DNA of 64,000 nt from Chitinophaga ginsengisegetis. GTDB lineage: Bacteria > Bacteroidota > Bacteroidia > Chitinophagales > Chitinophagaceae. The DNA is taken from positions 2,290,623-2,354,622 of the forward strand of contig NZ_FUZZ01000001.1 of NCBI RefSeq assembly GCF_900168065.1. Reading direction: 5' to 3'. This document shows positions 9,110-19,311 of the stretch, in pieces; position 1 is the stretch's first letter; each line of letters starts with the position of its first letter. The notes beneath the pieces are model-generated. The model ran no database searches. It was not told the DNA's origin and saw only the letters and a list, made by a program, of their open reading frames with translations. A program made the translations under genes and the position numbers.

Positions 9110-9138
9110 AAAAAGCGAAAGGGCGAAAGAATTCGCCC
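9110..9138 (-). terminator. Terminator-like hairpin after the structured element
   Basis: GGGCGAA (9121-9127) pairs with TTCGCCC (9132-9138) around a 4-base loop. On the minus strand it is followed by TTTCGCTTTTT, a plausible U tract. On the plus strand the following bases (CTTCTTCC) are less convincing. Confidence 0.45.
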
Positions 9139-9300
9139 CTTCTTCCTATTAACCGAATACACCTACTGAAAACATGGAACGGCCGTGGCGTACCACGCCA
9201 TCCCACATTACCTTTAAATGTCTGCTGGCAGCGGTTATGCTCACGCAGACTGAATTTTATATTATAGCAACATTATAATCGGTTAATAGCAAAGGGTCCT
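9139..9300 (-). ncRNA. Candidate structured RNA in the kinase-cmk gap
   Basis: A perfect 11-bp inverted repeat (CTATTAACCGA at 9146-9156, TCGGTTAATAG at 9279-9289) closes a 144-base element that contains three smaller hairpins: 9181-9188/9193-9199, 9220-9225/9245-9250 and 9261-9266/9274-9279. A terminator-like hairpin follows on the minus strand. No ORF and no flanking target duplication are seen. It could be a small RNA, a leader of the kinase operon or a tiny mobile repeat. No perfect promoter was found, so the call is tentative. Confidence 0.35.
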
Positions 9301-9622
9301 TTGTGGATATAGCTAGGATAAGACGTTTCCGAAAGCACGATATATGATAACGCGTCTTACGCACTTGTTCTTAATGTCTTATACAGGTCGACTACACTAA
9401 ATCAATGGCACAGTGACTTTTCCATACAAAAAATGCCTAAGCAGTATTTTTCAGGGAGGATCAGGTTGGCTATGCAGAAATGGTCAATAAAAGTTGACAT
9501 CATTCGGGCATGAAAATAAAATTCTACTGGAAATTCGGGAGGATGTGGAAAAATTATTGGGTTGGTGACTACAAGTCACATAGCAAATGTATAAAAGAGT
9601 TTTAATAAAAGGAAATAATATT
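9301..9622. other. Intergenic stretch downstream of cmk
   Basis: No gene seen. It contains one stem-forming pair, TAAGACG (9319-9325) with CGTCTTA (9353-9359), and CAAAGG/CCTTTG around 9290-9303. The meaning is unknown. Confidence 0.35.
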
Positions 9623-10312
9623 TTATGAGGAGTGCGCCATAATAGCATCTTCCACCCATTGCATCACCAGTTGAAGCTGGTCATCGAGGTTCAAGTGGCT
9701 GTTATCCAGTATGATAGCGTCTTCTGCTTTGCGGAGCGGGCTTATTTCGCGGTTGGCATCGATATAATCTCTCAGTTCGAGATTTTGTTTTACTTCTTCG
9801 AGGGTAATGTTCTTATTTTTTTCATAGAGTTCTTTAAACCGGCGTTCAACGCGGATAGTGATGTCGGCGGTCATAAAGATCTTGAGTTCTGCATGGGGAA
9901 ATACCACCGTGCCGATATCACGGCCATCCATCACGATGCCTTTACGGGCGCCCATCTTCTTTTGCTGTGCTACGGCCAGATCGCGTACTTCTTTTACAGC
10001 GGCTACTTCGCTCACCTTTTCAGCTACGATCATTTCGCGGATCAGGTGTTCCACATTTTCATTGTTGAGGTACATTTCGCTGAGCCCTGTGAGGGAGTTG
10101 GGAACAAAATCCAGGTGTACATCTTCCAGTGCGGTGGTTACTGCTTCATGAGACATCCAGTCGATCCTGTTTTGAATAAAGTAAAGGGTAATCGCACGAT
10201 ACATAGCACCGCTGTCTATATAGGTATAGTTCAGCTTTTTAGCCAGTTGCTTGGCCAAAGTGCTTTTGCCACATGAAGAGTAGCCATCTATCGTGATGAT
10301 TATTTTTTTCAA
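9623..10312 (-). CDS. cmk: Cytidylate kinase
   Basis: 229 residues, the usual length for (d)CMP kinase, which makes CDP and dCDP from CMP and dCMP with ATP. The P-loop is GYSSCGKST (10-18); the CMP-binding segment is YIDSGAMYRAIT (31-42) and MDGRDIGTVVFP (about 127-138); the LID region has RVERRFKEL, and the lysine-rich insert and RDYIDANREISPLRKA follow near the end. The start ATG directly precedes KKIIITIDG, leaving no extra N-terminus. It ends about 330 bases before the structured element described separately. Confidence 0.97.
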   Translation of the reverse strand: MKKIIITIDGYSSCGKSTLAKQLAKKLNYTYIDSGAMYRAITLYFIQNRIDWMSHEAVTTALEDVHLDFVPNSLTGLSEMYLNNENVEHLIREMIVAEKVSEVAAVKEVRDLAVAQQKKMGARKGIVMDGRDIGTVVFPHAELKIFMTADITIRVERRFKELYEKNKNITLEEVKQNLELRDYIDANREISPLRKAEDAIILDNSHLNLDDQLQLVMQWVEDAIMAHSS

Positions 10313-10386
10313 AACTATCTGTTTAAATGAATCGCCTATAGGGAAGAACTCTACAAAATTGGGGCAAATCTCCGAGAAATCAAAAC

Positions 10387-10428
10387 AAAAGGCTGGAATT
10401 TCCGGTTGAAGGAAATTCCGGCCTTTTA
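10387..10428. terminator. Strong hairpin between cmk and the T9SS protein gene
   Basis: AAAAGGC-GGAATTTCC (10387-10403) pairs with GGAAATTCCGGCCTTTT (10411-10426), with A and T runs on each side. It overlaps the stop codon of the T9SS gene, so it is the terminator of that minus-strand unit. Confidence 0.8.
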
Positions 10429-11994
10429 TTGGGCTACTACCACCTTACAGGTGTAGGCCACTTTCATGGTGTCTTTATGATAAATTACGAGGAAATAAAC
10501 GCCTGACGGCAGGTTTGAGATATTCACCTCGGCATCCCTTCTTACCTCGTACTGGCGCATTACCTGGCTCCAGGTGTCGTGCAGCTGCATCAGCATATCG
10601 CCGCGGATACCGCGAATAGTGACTTTGAAGTTACCGTTATTCGGGTTCGGGAATACCTTGATCTGTACAAACGGTGGTACTGCGCGTATTTCGGAATAGG
10701 TAATTTTGCCGTTCCGGCCTACTGCCTTGATGCGGTAATAGGTCCAGTCGTCATAATCATTCACATCCGGGAAGGTATAGCTCAGCGGTACATTGCTATT
10801 GCCGTTGACGGCTTTTGTTGGCAGTACGCCGATTTTAACGAAGGCTTCCTGTCTTTCATAGCGGCGTTCCACTTCAAAGGTGGCATTATAAATTTCACGG
10901 CTGGTGGTCCAGTCCAGCTGCACCAGTACCGGGGCAATTCTGTAGGCTTCAAAGCTGAGGAACATGGCTGGTTTGGCAGAACCGATCAAAGCCGTTTTTG
11001 TGAAATATTCACTGGCGCCTAGCCCGTCGAAGTGCCGGAGGTGCATGGTCGCCGGCTGAGTCATGGCAGCAGTGGTTAATGTACCGGGTAGTGGCCTGGT
11101 GGTGATTACGGGTACAGCGTCCCATACTCCGCCAACGAAGCGGGTAATGAAGCTGCTATCGCGCGAGGTGGCATAGGCCGGTAATTCGCTGACATCCATG
11201 TGTTGCAGGATTACATCTACTTCTCCCCCGCTGTTATCTGCCCGGCGGATATTCCAGGATTTGTTCACAAAGCTGTCGGGGTAAGCCCTGCCACCGGCGG
11301 CCACGGTATATACGCTGTCGTATACACGGGCGCCTATCATGTCTTTTGCGCCGGTAATGAGCACCGCGGCGGGTGAATAACTATAGTCATCTGTTCCTAC
11401 CGGGAACACTACTTTTCCGGCTGCATTTGTGATAGCGGCGCGGTACAATAATCCACCTGCGATCCCTTTGCCGGTAACCACATAGCGGTAGTCGCTGTAG
11501 CCGGTAATGGTACCGGGTGTTTTATCGCCTACCTGGAGGTTCCAGCCATTAAGATAAATACGTCCGCTGGCAAAATGAAGGTTATTCCTGATCTTCAGAT
11601 CGGTGAAATCCTCCAGCAGTAAGCCGGCGGGATTATTGAGCTGCAGGTTGGGAAAGCTGGCGCCTGTTCCGGCAATAAAGCTGTAAGCGCCAAAAACCCT
11701 TTGCTGACCGGCGCCGGAAAAGAGGAAGGTGCCGCCGGTGCCGGAGGTACCATCTGCACTTTCATCGGGCAGCGTAGCACCGTTTCCGTTAGTCCATAAT
11801 TTGCTGAGGAAATAAAAGGTGGTATTGGGATTAGAGCCGAGGATACCGTTGTTCGTCATATCAGCGAAGATGCCTACGTTGGTATTACCGGCGAGCCATA
11901 CGGTGGCGCCGGCAGGGATGTAAACACCCTGCTGGGCGGAGGTGAAGCCCACCAAAAATAAAAGGGATAATATCAGCAATAATTTCTTCACCAA
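10426..11994 (-). CDS. Secreted protein with T9SS type A sorting domain
   Basis: 522 residues. A signal peptide (MVKKLLLILSLLFLVGFTSAQ) is followed by a Gly/Asn/Thr-rich body with beta-solenoid-like character (about 22-330), a fibronectin-like segment (about 345-430, LDWTTSREIYNATFEVERR) and a C-terminal sorting domain (about 440-522) with VFPNPNNGNFKV, then SGVYFLVIYHKD. That domain directs export through the type IX system and anchoring at the cell surface. The body function is unknown. It lies 6 bases downstream of the 683-residue fibre-like gene and probably shares its mRNA, so the three genes likely make surface or fibre proteins together. Confidence 0.85.
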   Translation of the reverse strand: MVKKLLLILSLLFLVGFTSAQQGVYIPAGATVWLAGNTNVGIFADMTNNGILGSNPNTTFYFLSKLWTNGNGATLPDESADGTSGTGGTFLFSGAGQQRVFGAYSFIAGTGASFPNLQLNNPAGLLLEDFTDLKIRNNLHFASGRIYLNGWNLQVGDKTPGTITGYSDYRYVVTGKGIAGGLLYRAAITNAAGKVVFPVGTDDYSYSPAAVLITGAKDMIGARVYDSVYTVAAGGRAYPDSFVNKSWNIRRADNSGGEVDVILQHMDVSELPAYATSRDSSFITRFVGGVWDAVPVITTRPLPGTLTTAAMTQPATMHLRHFDGLGASEYFTKTALIGSAKPAMFLSFEAYRIAPVLVQLDWTTSREIYNATFEVERRYERQEAFVKIGVLPTKAVNGNSNVPLSYTFPDVNDYDDWTYYRIKAVGRNGKITYSEIRAVPPFVQIKVFPNPNNGNFKVTIRGIRGDMLMQLHDTWSQVMRQYEVRRDAEVNISNLPSGVYFLVIYHKDTMKVAYTCKVVVAQ

Positions 11995-12000
11995 TGTTTT

Positions 12001-14052
12001 TTATTGGATTACAGTAATATCGAAGCGTTTGCCTGTTCCTGACAAAGAGAATGCACTACCGGTGGTGTTGACGAAAATAGCCGTCACGGTATTATCAGCG
12101 GATACCCTTGAAGAAATTAAGCGCAAATTGAAAGGAAAATCAAATCGGGGGTTTATGATAACATTTCCACCCAATGCAACAGTAGGCCCCGTAATGTTGA
12201 ATATTACCGTTGCAGTTGCCGTGGCACTACTGGGCACACTGGTTGTTGCGGTAGAACCATTTATGCTAAAGCAATTAATATTTGAGGCTCTATATACACC
12301 GTTTAAAACAGTACCGGTAGCGCCAAGTTTCGCAGTACCATTTACATCCAGTAAGGCAGCAGGCGTATTGGTTCCCACACCTACATTCCCTCCATTCTGC
12401 AGAAACAAACGGTAATCCTGTACGTTGGTTTCCACAAAATTTAATCCGTTACCCAGCATATTCCAGTGCCATCTGGGCACACCTGCCGCGTCTTCAAATG
12501 CCAGTACATCATTTCCATTGGCGCGAATAATAACAGGGTGTCCATTAAATTTCTGCGCGCCATTAAACAAGGTTAATGTATACGCTGAAAAGTCCCCCCC
12601 TCCGCTTTCCGCGGCCGTTTGTCCTCTGGTTCCTTTGAAAAGCTCTTTATTGTTGTACTTCACTACCATATCCACCGCATTGGTAGTTCCCAGGAACTGC
12701 GTTGCCGTAGCCACGTTACCACCCGTAAGCCAGTTGGTGGTGGCCGGGTTATCTGTTAAGATAACGTCCCCGGTGCTGTTAATGGAAAGTACTTTAGAAG
12801 TAGCGGCTGCCGGAGTAGCAGTGGCCAGGTTTGTTAAACGAAGACCCGAAGTATTCGCGGAGAAAGGAGCGGCTGTAGTTGGAGGGCCTGATATTTCCAC
12901 TTTATTCACAGGCGCGCCGGTGCCCACTCCCAGCAATGACTTGGTTGCATCCCAGAATAACTGTCCGTTATTCTCGGAAATTACATCTCCGGTTCCCACA
13001 TACGGGATAGAACCCGGTGTTAACCCTTTCACAGTAAGCGTTGTGCCAATTACACCGCTTCCGGATATATCAAAATTTGAAGATGCCTGTGTGGTAGTAG
13101 TGTTCTGAATAAAAGCATTCACCGGCAGATCAGCTATTGTTAATGCCCTGAAAGCAGGTACAGCTGCGCCTCCTGTGGCGGGGCCGGCAAAAACGAGGTT
13201 GGCATTTTGCGTATTCAGTGTAGCCGTTAACGTTCCTGAAGTAGTTACCGTTGGCGTGGTTACATTAAACAAAGATGGCAGCGACAAGCCAACCGAAGTA
13301 ACGCCGCTGGCGGCCGCAGCTTTGGCAATCCATTGTGTACCGTTAAAAGTGAGTACGTCATTGTTAACGGGAGCGGTACCAAACAATACATCGTAGTCTG
13401 CTATCTTATTAGCGTTCCATAGTTTAATTGTGTTCTTCACGGCCAGTTGCCCGCTGGTGATGGATAAGTTATTATCAATGGTCATGGAGGCCACATCACC
13501 ACTGGCATCCTTTCCTAATATTTTTATGGGTGTACTAACGTCGTTGGTTACACGCAGCGAGTAGGTTTGCAGTCCTTCTGTAAAGTTTTTTAATCCCTTA
13601 AACGACTGGGCGCTGTAGTTAACAAATCCGGGCGCAGTAAGAGAAGCATCCGGGATAGTGAGGTTATGAATACCGCCGGCAGTAGCAAAGCCAAAAGTGC
13701 CGCCAGGCGTATACGTGGCTTTAATTTCCTGTGAGGGAGAAAAATCGTTGTTGATTGATTTGATGGCGGCGCCATCAGCTATCAGTTTTGTCCAGTAGTT
13801 ATTGGCCCGGACACGGAAAGTGTTATCGGATTCCAGGTAGATGATCATCCCATTTACCGGGGTGACGATCTGGTTGGTATCTGCAATACGGGTAAGGAGG
13901 AGTGCCTGCTTCTTGCTTTCCAGCTCAAGTAAAGCAGATTGTTTTATCAGAGAAGGATTAGTTCCCAGCTTTAATTGTTGTGCCGTCAACTGCTGAGTGC
14001 CTAAGCAAAACAACATTGCAGCGCATACTTTTATAAGCCCTTGCAGCTTCAT
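12001..14052 (-). CDS. Secreted fibre-like surface protein, paralogue 1
   Basis: 683 residues with a signal peptide (MKLQGLIKVCAAMLFCLGTQQLTAQ). The N-terminal 110 residues (LKLGTNP, SALLELESKKQALLLTRI, GMIIYLE, NYWTKL) match the start of the neighbouring 621-residue protein. The remainder is low in charge, rich in Gly, Thr, Asn and Ala, and holds the repeat-like phrase AQSFKGLKNF that is common in phage tail-fibre-type proteins. The C-terminal part (NVGVGTNTPAALLDVNG) also resembles tail-spike-associated modules. I do not recognise an enzymatic motif. It has no T9SS tail, so how it is held at the surface is unclear. Confidence 0.6.
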   Translation of the reverse strand: MKLQGLIKVCAAMLFCLGTQQLTAQQLKLGTNPSLIKQSALLELESKKQALLLTRIADTNQIVTPVNGMIIYLESDNTFRVRANNYWTKLIADGAAIKSINNDFSPSQEIKATYTPGGTFGFATAGGIHNLTIPDASLTAPGFVNYSAQSFKGLKNFTEGLQTYSLRVTNDVSTPIKILGKDASGDVASMTIDNNLSITSGQLAVKNTIKLWNANKIADYDVLFGTAPVNNDVLTFNGTQWIAKAAAASGVTSVGLSLPSLFNVTTPTVTTSGTLTATLNTQNANLVFAGPATGGAAVPAFRALTIADLPVNAFIQNTTTTQASSNFDISGSGVIGTTLTVKGLTPGSIPYVGTGDVISENNGQLFWDATKSLLGVGTGAPVNKVEISGPPTTAAPFSANTSGLRLTNLATATPAAATSKVLSINSTGDVILTDNPATTNWLTGGNVATATQFLGTTNAVDMVVKYNNKELFKGTRGQTAAESGGGDFSAYTLTLFNGAQKFNGHPVIIRANGNDVLAFEDAAGVPRWHWNMLGNGLNFVETNVQDYRLFLQNGGNVGVGTNTPAALLDVNGTAKLGATGTVLNGVYRASNINCFSINGSTATTSVPSSATATATVIFNITGPTVALGGNVIINPRFDFPFNLRLISSRVSADNTVTAIFVNTTGSAFSLSGTGKRFDITVIQ

Positions 14053-14131
14053 ACATCAACATTTAAGGAATGTACCCAAAGGAATAGAACGGCTATGATT
14101 TCCACATAGCCGTTCCAATTATTTTCTCAGC

Positions 14132-15997
14132 CTATTTCTTGATCACGTACCAGTTTGTTCCGTTAGACTGAACGGTGTAGAAGGTCCAGTCGTTGTAGAT
14201 GGTCAGTTTAGCGCCACCTTCCAGCGTGCCGCCGGCGGAGGTAATCTGCACATCGTTGTTGATTTGTGTATCGTCCGGTGCGGAAGCAGCAGGTATTTTT
14301 TTCACCGTGTAGATACGTCCTGTACAAGTGGTAGCATCCGGTAATACCACGCTGCAAACAGCGTTGGCGCTTACGAGGATAGTATTATCTGTTGCTGCCA
14401 CGGTGTAGGTGCCGCCGGCCGTAACGGTAGTGATGGACATGGATACGGAACCGGTTACCTGTAAGGTAGAATTGCCGATGTTATTGGTATCGCCGATGTG
14501 TACATTTTTCTTTATAGAGACTTCGTTGCCAAATTTCTTTGCGCCGGCGAAGCTCTGTGCGGCGTTGCTTACCAAACCACCGGTAGTGGCAGGTGAAGCT
14601 ACGGGGATGCTTACAGTTACTTCATCTGCAGCCTGTGTCACAGCCAGATCAAGGCCAGCATGATCTGACTTGAAGGTCAGGTCTTTAAATGCGGTGGCGG
14701 AGAGTTTTCTTTTCACCACATTACCTGAAGTAGCATCGCGGAGTAATACTATGTCCTGCGTGGTTCCGTCTGCGATGTTAGTGAGCACCACGTTATTGTC
14801 GAGCTGTGTATTTCCTTTTACCTGGAGATCGTTATCCAGGGTAGCTTTGCCGGTAACACCGAGGGTGCTGGCCAGTGTAGTGGCACCGGTTACGTTCAGG
14901 GTACCGGTAAGAACGGAGTTACCGCCTACAGCGAGATTGCTGGTAGCACCTGGTAAAGTCAGGTTGCCGGTGATAGTTGAGTTACCGGTGATGGTAGCGC
15001 CATTCGCCAGTACTGTTAACCCGGTTCCGAACTGACCTTTCTTCAGGATGGTCAGGTCTTCGTTACCTGTAACAGATTGCAGGAAGGTTTTTAAACCGTC
15101 GAATGACTGGGCACCGGTAGAAACAGCACCGGGATGGGTAGCATCCGCGGCGTGCAGGATCAGTTTCGGAGCAACAGCCGGATTGGTATTGTCTATAGTC
15201 AAACCATCGTTCACCGGTGTGGCATCGAATGCGCCGATGATCATTGCCAGTGTGGCTTTATCAAAGCGTTTGTAATCTGTGAGGCTCAGTAAACCCGCTG
15301 TTACTTCGCCGGCGCCGGTTACACCTTTCTGTGTGGCGATAGTGAGTACGTGGGTATCTGTTCCGGTGGTAGAAAACACGTAGTCGTTTGGTGTTGCTAC
15401 CGGCGCGGCGGTGGTCAGTTTCTGATCGGCGGCGGTTAAACCGTTGATCTTATTGATCGCGGTTGTAAAAGCCGTTTCAGAAATGGTGCGCTTGTTGATT
15501 TTACCTGTAACGGGATCTATCAGTAACACGTCCACACCGGTGGTTACCAGGTCCAGTTTTTTCAGGAACGCGTAACCGTTGTCGATCACGAAACCTTCCA
15601 CATTGTTTGCCTTGAGGGAAAACGGTACATTGGTAGTAGTTCCGATAAAGTCGCCGGCGGTACCGGGATTACCTCTGAGGCCCCAGGTGTTGGCTACATC
15701 GCCTGTGTTGGCCATTTTTTGCCAGTAGCCGTGATTTCTTACGTAGAAGCCTTCTTCACCGGCTTTTTTCAGGTAGATGACCATCCCATCGGGAGGTGTT
15801 AAGCCTGTGATACCTACTGTATCGGTTAAACGTGGCAGTAATAAGCCTTGTTTGTCTGCATCCAGATCGAGGATAGCGGATTTTTCTATCGTAGTGGGAT
15901 TTTTACCGACTTTCAGCTGTGCATTTGCCTTTGAGGCGATCATGCCCACACCGCCAACCAGCATCACCCGTACTACAATGCGTAAAGATTTTCTCAT
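14132..15997 (-). CDS. Secreted fibre-like surface protein, paralogue 2
   Basis: 621 residues with a signal peptide (about 1-26). Its N-terminal domain (LKVGKNP, SAILDLDADKQGLLLPRL, GMVIYLKK, HGYWQKM) parallels that of the downstream 683-residue protein. The middle (about 330-420) is built of short Gly/Thr/Leu repeats (TGNSTITGNLTLPG, TGTLNVTGATTLA), typical of beta-helical fibres, and AQSFDGLKTF and AQSFAGAKKF occur once each. The C-terminal 100 residues (TDNTILVSANAVCSVVLPDA) look like a receptor-binding head seen on phage tail proteins. Function unknown; an adhesin or surface fibre is the best guess. It is first in the three-gene set. Confidence 0.6.
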   Translation of the reverse strand: MRKSLRIVVRVMLVGGVGMIASKANAQLKVGKNPTTIEKSAILDLDADKQGLLLPRLTDTVGITGLTPPDGMVIYLKKAGEEGFYVRNHGYWQKMANTGDVANTWGLRGNPGTAGDFIGTTTNVPFSLKANNVEGFVIDNGYAFLKKLDLVTTGVDVLLIDPVTGKINKRTISETAFTTAINKINGLTAADQKLTTAAPVATPNDYVFSTTGTDTHVLTIATQKGVTGAGEVTAGLLSLTDYKRFDKATLAMIIGAFDATPVNDGLTIDNTNPAVAPKLILHAADATHPGAVSTGAQSFDGLKTFLQSVTGNEDLTILKKGQFGTGLTVLANGATITGNSTITGNLTLPGATSNLAVGGNSVLTGTLNVTGATTLASTLGVTGKATLDNDLQVKGNTQLDNNVVLTNIADGTTQDIVLLRDATSGNVVKRKLSATAFKDLTFKSDHAGLDLAVTQAADEVTVSIPVASPATTGGLVSNAAQSFAGAKKFGNEVSIKKNVHIGDTNNIGNSTLQVTGSVSMSITTVTAGGTYTVAATDNTILVSANAVCSVVLPDATTCTGRIYTVKKIPAASAPDDTQINNDVQITSAGGTLEGGAKLTIYNDWTFYTVQSNGTNWYVIKK

Positions 15998-16420
15998 AGA
16001 AATAGGGATAAATATTTAATGTCAAGCCCACTTCCGGCATTGGTGTTGCCGGCGTGATAGTAATAGGATAAATAGATTCAATTATCGTGTCTCAGGGAAT
16101 TCATTAGTCATGCTTTTCATATCATCTAAATAATAATAAAAAATATAAACTATTATAGTTTGATATAATTATCATTACATAATCTATATAAACAACATGG
16201 TGCAAATGTGACATATTAAATCTTTTTAAAAAATGACATGATCATACCATTTTAGTTCAGATAATTATTCACTGGCGGTGTACCACCTAACCATATATGG
16301 GTATTAAAATGTGGGGAGATCGATTGCAGATAAAGTATTGAGAAGGAAATATATGCTGTAACAGGATGGGTTTGCTTAAAATAATCTAGTGGGGATGGGG
16401 AGGTTAACATGTTCATGTTA
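15998..16420. other. AT-rich upstream region of the surface-protein genes
   Basis: No gene recognised. Very AT-rich around 16,130-16,240, with a short inverted repeat AAACTATTATAGTTT. It presumably holds the promoter for the surface-protein operon, but no exact TAnnTTTG was found on the minus strand. A 62-codon ORF (16,252-16,440) has no supporting content. Confidence 0.35.
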
Positions 16421-16462
16421 TAAAAAAAGCAGCCCATCATTTCTGACGGGCTGCTGCTGTTG
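16421..16462. terminator. Terminator of clpC
   Basis: AGCAGCCC (16428-16435) pairs with GGGCTGCT (16448-16455). On the minus strand the stem is followed by TTTTTTTATA. Confidence 0.85.
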
Positions 16463-16479
16463 TATTTTTTGCGTGTTAC

Positions 16480-19014
16480 TTACGCTTCTGATTTCTCTGA
16501 TTTACTCTTGGAAGAGTTGTTTTTCAGGGTGAAGATCAGCTTCTGATTTTCCTTGTCCAGGTCCGCTACGAGTACATCTCCATCATGAATGTTCATGTTG
16601 AGGATTTCTTCTGCCAGCGGATCTTCCAGGTATTTCTGGATGGCCCTGTGGAGCGGTCTGGCGCCAAACTGCTGGTCGTAACCCTTATCTGCCAGGAAGC
16701 CTTTGGCTTCATCTGTCAGTTCCAGGCTGAATCCGAGGTTGTTCAGGCGTTTCAGTACACTTTTCATTGTAATGTCAATGATGGTGTAGATATGCTCTTT
16801 TGCCAGGGAGTTAAAGATGATCACGTCATCGATCCTGTTCAGGAATTCCGGAGAGAAGGTACGTTTCAGTGCTTTTTCGATCACTGATTTGGTATTCTCT
16901 TCTTCATTTACGGCTCTTGCGCTGGTGGTAAAACCTACGCCGGCGCCGAAATCTTTCAGCTGACGGGCTCCGATGTTGGAGGTCATGATGATGAGGGTAT
17001 TTTTGAAATCCACTTTACGGCCGAGGCCATCGGTGAGGATACCGTCATCCAGTACCTGCAACAGGAGGTTATAAATATCCGGATGTGCTTTTTCAATTTC
17101 ATCCAGGAGGATTACGGAGTAAGGTTTGCGGCGAACTTTTTCAGTCAGCTGACCACCTTCTTCGTATCCAACATATCCCGGAGGGGCACCAATGAGGCGG
17201 CTAACAGAGAATTTCTCCATGTATTCACTCATATCGATGCGGATAAGCGCTTCGTCGGAGTCGAACATATAGCGGGCCAGTGATTTGGCCAACTCTGTTT
17301 TACCTACCCCGGTAGGGCCGAGGAATATGAAGGTACCGATTGGTTTTTTCGGATCTTTCAGACCTACGCGGTTACGCTGAATGGCTTTGGTGACTTTGCT
17401 GATGGCTTCGTCCTGTCCAACGACGGCGCCTTTAAGGTCTTCACCCATGCGGCGGAGTTTTTCAGTTTCGGCCTGTACCATCCTTTTAACGGGGATACCG
17501 GTCATCATGCTTACCACTTCCGCGATAGCTTCTTCATCGATCGGGTAGCGTTTGTGCTTCACTTCTTCTTCCCACATTGCTTTTGCGCGTTCCAGGTCTT
17601 CACCCAGTTTCTTTTCAGTATCGCGTAAAGCAGCTGCTTCTTCGAAGCGTTGGCTTTTCACTACTTTATTCTTTTCCTGTTTGATATCTTCTATCTGTTT
17701 TTCCAGGTCGAGGATATTCTGAGGAACATTGATGTTTTTCAGGTGAACGCGGGCGCCTACTTCATCGAGTACGTCAATTGCCTTGTCGGGCAGGAGACGG
17801 TCGGTCATGTAGCGGTCGCTCAGTTTCACGCAGGCATCAATGGCTGCATCTGTGTAGCTTACGTTATGGTATTCTTCATAACGGGGCTTGATGTTATTGA
17901 GGATCATGATGGTTTCATCCACGCTTGGTGGTTCTACCATTACTTTCTGGAACCTGCGGTCGAGTGCGCCATCTTTTTCGATGTACATGCGGTACTCATC
18001 GAGGGTAGAAGCGCCAATGCATTGGAGTTCGCCCCTTGCGAGTGCAGGTTTAAAGATGTTGGAAGCGTCCAGCGAACCGGAAGCGCCACCAGCGCCCACG
18101 ATTGTATGAATTTCATCGATAAACAGGATAACGTCCCTGTTTTTCTCGAGTTCATTCATGATGGCCTTCATCCTTTCTTCAAACTGGCCACGGTATTTGG
18201 TACCGGCCACCAGGGCGGCGAGGTCGAGGCTTACCACGCGCTTATCGAAAAGCACGCGGGAAACTTTACGCTGCACGATACGCAGCGCCAAACCCTCCAC
18301 GATGGCGGTTTTACCCACACCGGGTTCACCAATAAGAATCGGATTGTTCTTTTTACGGCGGGAAAGTATCTGGGATACCCTTTCAATTTCCTGCTCGCGG
18401 CCAACAATCGGGTCTAAGCTGCCACTCTCGGCCAGCTTGGTAATATCTCTACCAAAGTTATCCAGTACGGGCGTCTTGGATTTGGTATTTGTCTGTTTGG
18501 CTTTGCTTGCGTAACTCTTTCTTTCGTCCTCAAACTCTTCTTCGCCCGGATCGTCGAATTCAGATTTAGGGTCCGCAGATTTTACAAAGCCCAGTTCGTT
18601 TTTAAAAGTATCGTAGTCCACGTCAAATTGTTGTAAGATTTGTGTACAAACGTTTTCCTTATTCTTGAGTATGGAAAGCATGAGGTGTTCCGTTTCCACC
18701 GTAGCGCTTTTCAGTGCTTTGGCTTCCAGTACGGTAACCCGTATAACTTTCTCTGCCTGTCTGGTAAGCGGGAGACTATTGATGTTAGCGATATTCTTTC
18801 CTGTCTTATCTTTAACAGCCAGTTCTACTTCCTTGCGTAACTCATACAGATCTACGTTCAAAGCCTGCAGAATCTTTACGGCCGTGCCCTCGCCTTCTCG
18901 AATAATACCTAACAGCAGGTGTTCAGTACCTATGAAGTCATTTCCCAGGCGTAAAGCTTCCTCTCTGCTGAACGAAATGATCTCCTTAACTTGCGGTGAA
19001 AAATTCTGGTCCAT
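16480..19014 (-). CDS. clpC: ClpC-type ATP-dependent Clp protease ATPase
   Basis: 844 residues, class I Clp/Hsp100. Two N-terminal Clp_N repeats (about 1-145) precede an acidic linker. AAA1 has Walker A GEPGVGKT (near 215) and Walker B ILFIDEIH. The UVR-containing middle domain (about 415-460, [19 protein letters not shown]) marks it as ClpC rather than ClpB. AAA2 has [12 protein letters not shown] (about 555), [12 protein letters not shown] and the sensor [11 protein letters not shown]. It unfolds substrates for ClpP. The ATG at 19014 (MDQNFSPQV) is the usual start. It has its own terminator and is divergent from the STAS gene. Confidence 0.95.
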   Translation of the reverse strand: MDQNFSPQVKEIISFSREEALRLGNDFIGTEHLLLGIIREGEGTAVKILQALNVDLYELRKEVELAVKDKTGKNIANINSLPLTRQAEKVIRVTVLEAKALKSATVETEHLMLSILKNKENVCTQILQQFDVDYDTFKNELGFVKSADPKSEFDDPGEEEFEDERKSYASKAKQTNTKSKTPVLDNFGRDITKLAESGSLDPIVGREQEIERVSQILSRRKKNNPILIGEPGVGKTAIVEGLALRIVQRKVSRVLFDKRVVSLDLAALVAGTKYRGQFEERMKAIMNELEKNRDVILFIDEIHTIVGAGGASGSLDASNIFKPALARGELQCIGASTLDEYRMYIEKDGALDRRFQKVMVEPPSVDETIMILNNIKPRYEEYHNVSYTDAAIDACVKLSDRYMTDRLLPDKAIDVLDEVGARVHLKNINVPQNILDLEKQIEDIKQEKNKVVKSQRFEEAAALRDTEKKLGEDLERAKAMWEEEVKHKRYPIDEEAIAEVVSMMTGIPVKRMVQAETEKLRRMGEDLKGAVVGQDEAISKVTKAIQRNRVGLKDPKKPIGTFIFLGPTGVGKTELAKSLARYMFDSDEALIRIDMSEYMEKFSVSRLIGAPPGYVGYEEGGQLTEKVRRKPYSVILLDEIEKAHPDIYNLLLQVLDDGILTDGLGRKVDFKNTLIIMTSNIGARQLKDFGAGVGFTTSARAVNEEENTKSVIEKALKRTFSPEFLNRIDDVIIFNSLAKEHIYTIIDITMKSVLKRLNNLGFSLELTDEAKGFLADKGYDQQFGARPLHRAIQKYLEDPLAEEILNMNIHDGDVLVADLDKENQKLIFTLKNNSSKSKSEKSEA

Positions 19015-19311
19015 TGTGAGATTATTAAATTATCAAAAACCCTTACGGGGGCTTGCTTATACAATAATAACGAATAATTCTGACTTAAGATTATCACGCT
19101 TTGTACGGAAATGAAGTTATTCCTTTTTAAACTTAAACAACTTACACTTTAATAGTATAAGATTATTTTTGCGGTGATGCGGGTACGTTCGTTTAAAAAT
19201 ATCTACGAAGAAAAAGAGGTTTTTGTTTTCGATCTCTTGCGGTTATATTTTATAGGCGGGTTCCCTCTGTTCAAAATTTATTTACTAAAAGTATAAAACA
19301 ACGTCCAACGC

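Noticed and set aside
9146..9289. 6S, tmRNA or RNase P RNA
   Set aside because: The closing stem and three hairpins do not match the long rod of 6S, and none of the conserved sequences of tmRNA or RNase P is visible.
16252..16440. 62-codon ORF before the clpC terminator
   Set aside because: AT-rich region, no start signal, ends in the terminator hairpin; no support as a gene.
17650..18417. A 255-codon ORF opposite clpC
   Set aside because: Antisense shadow of the ClpC coding sequence; no recognisable content.
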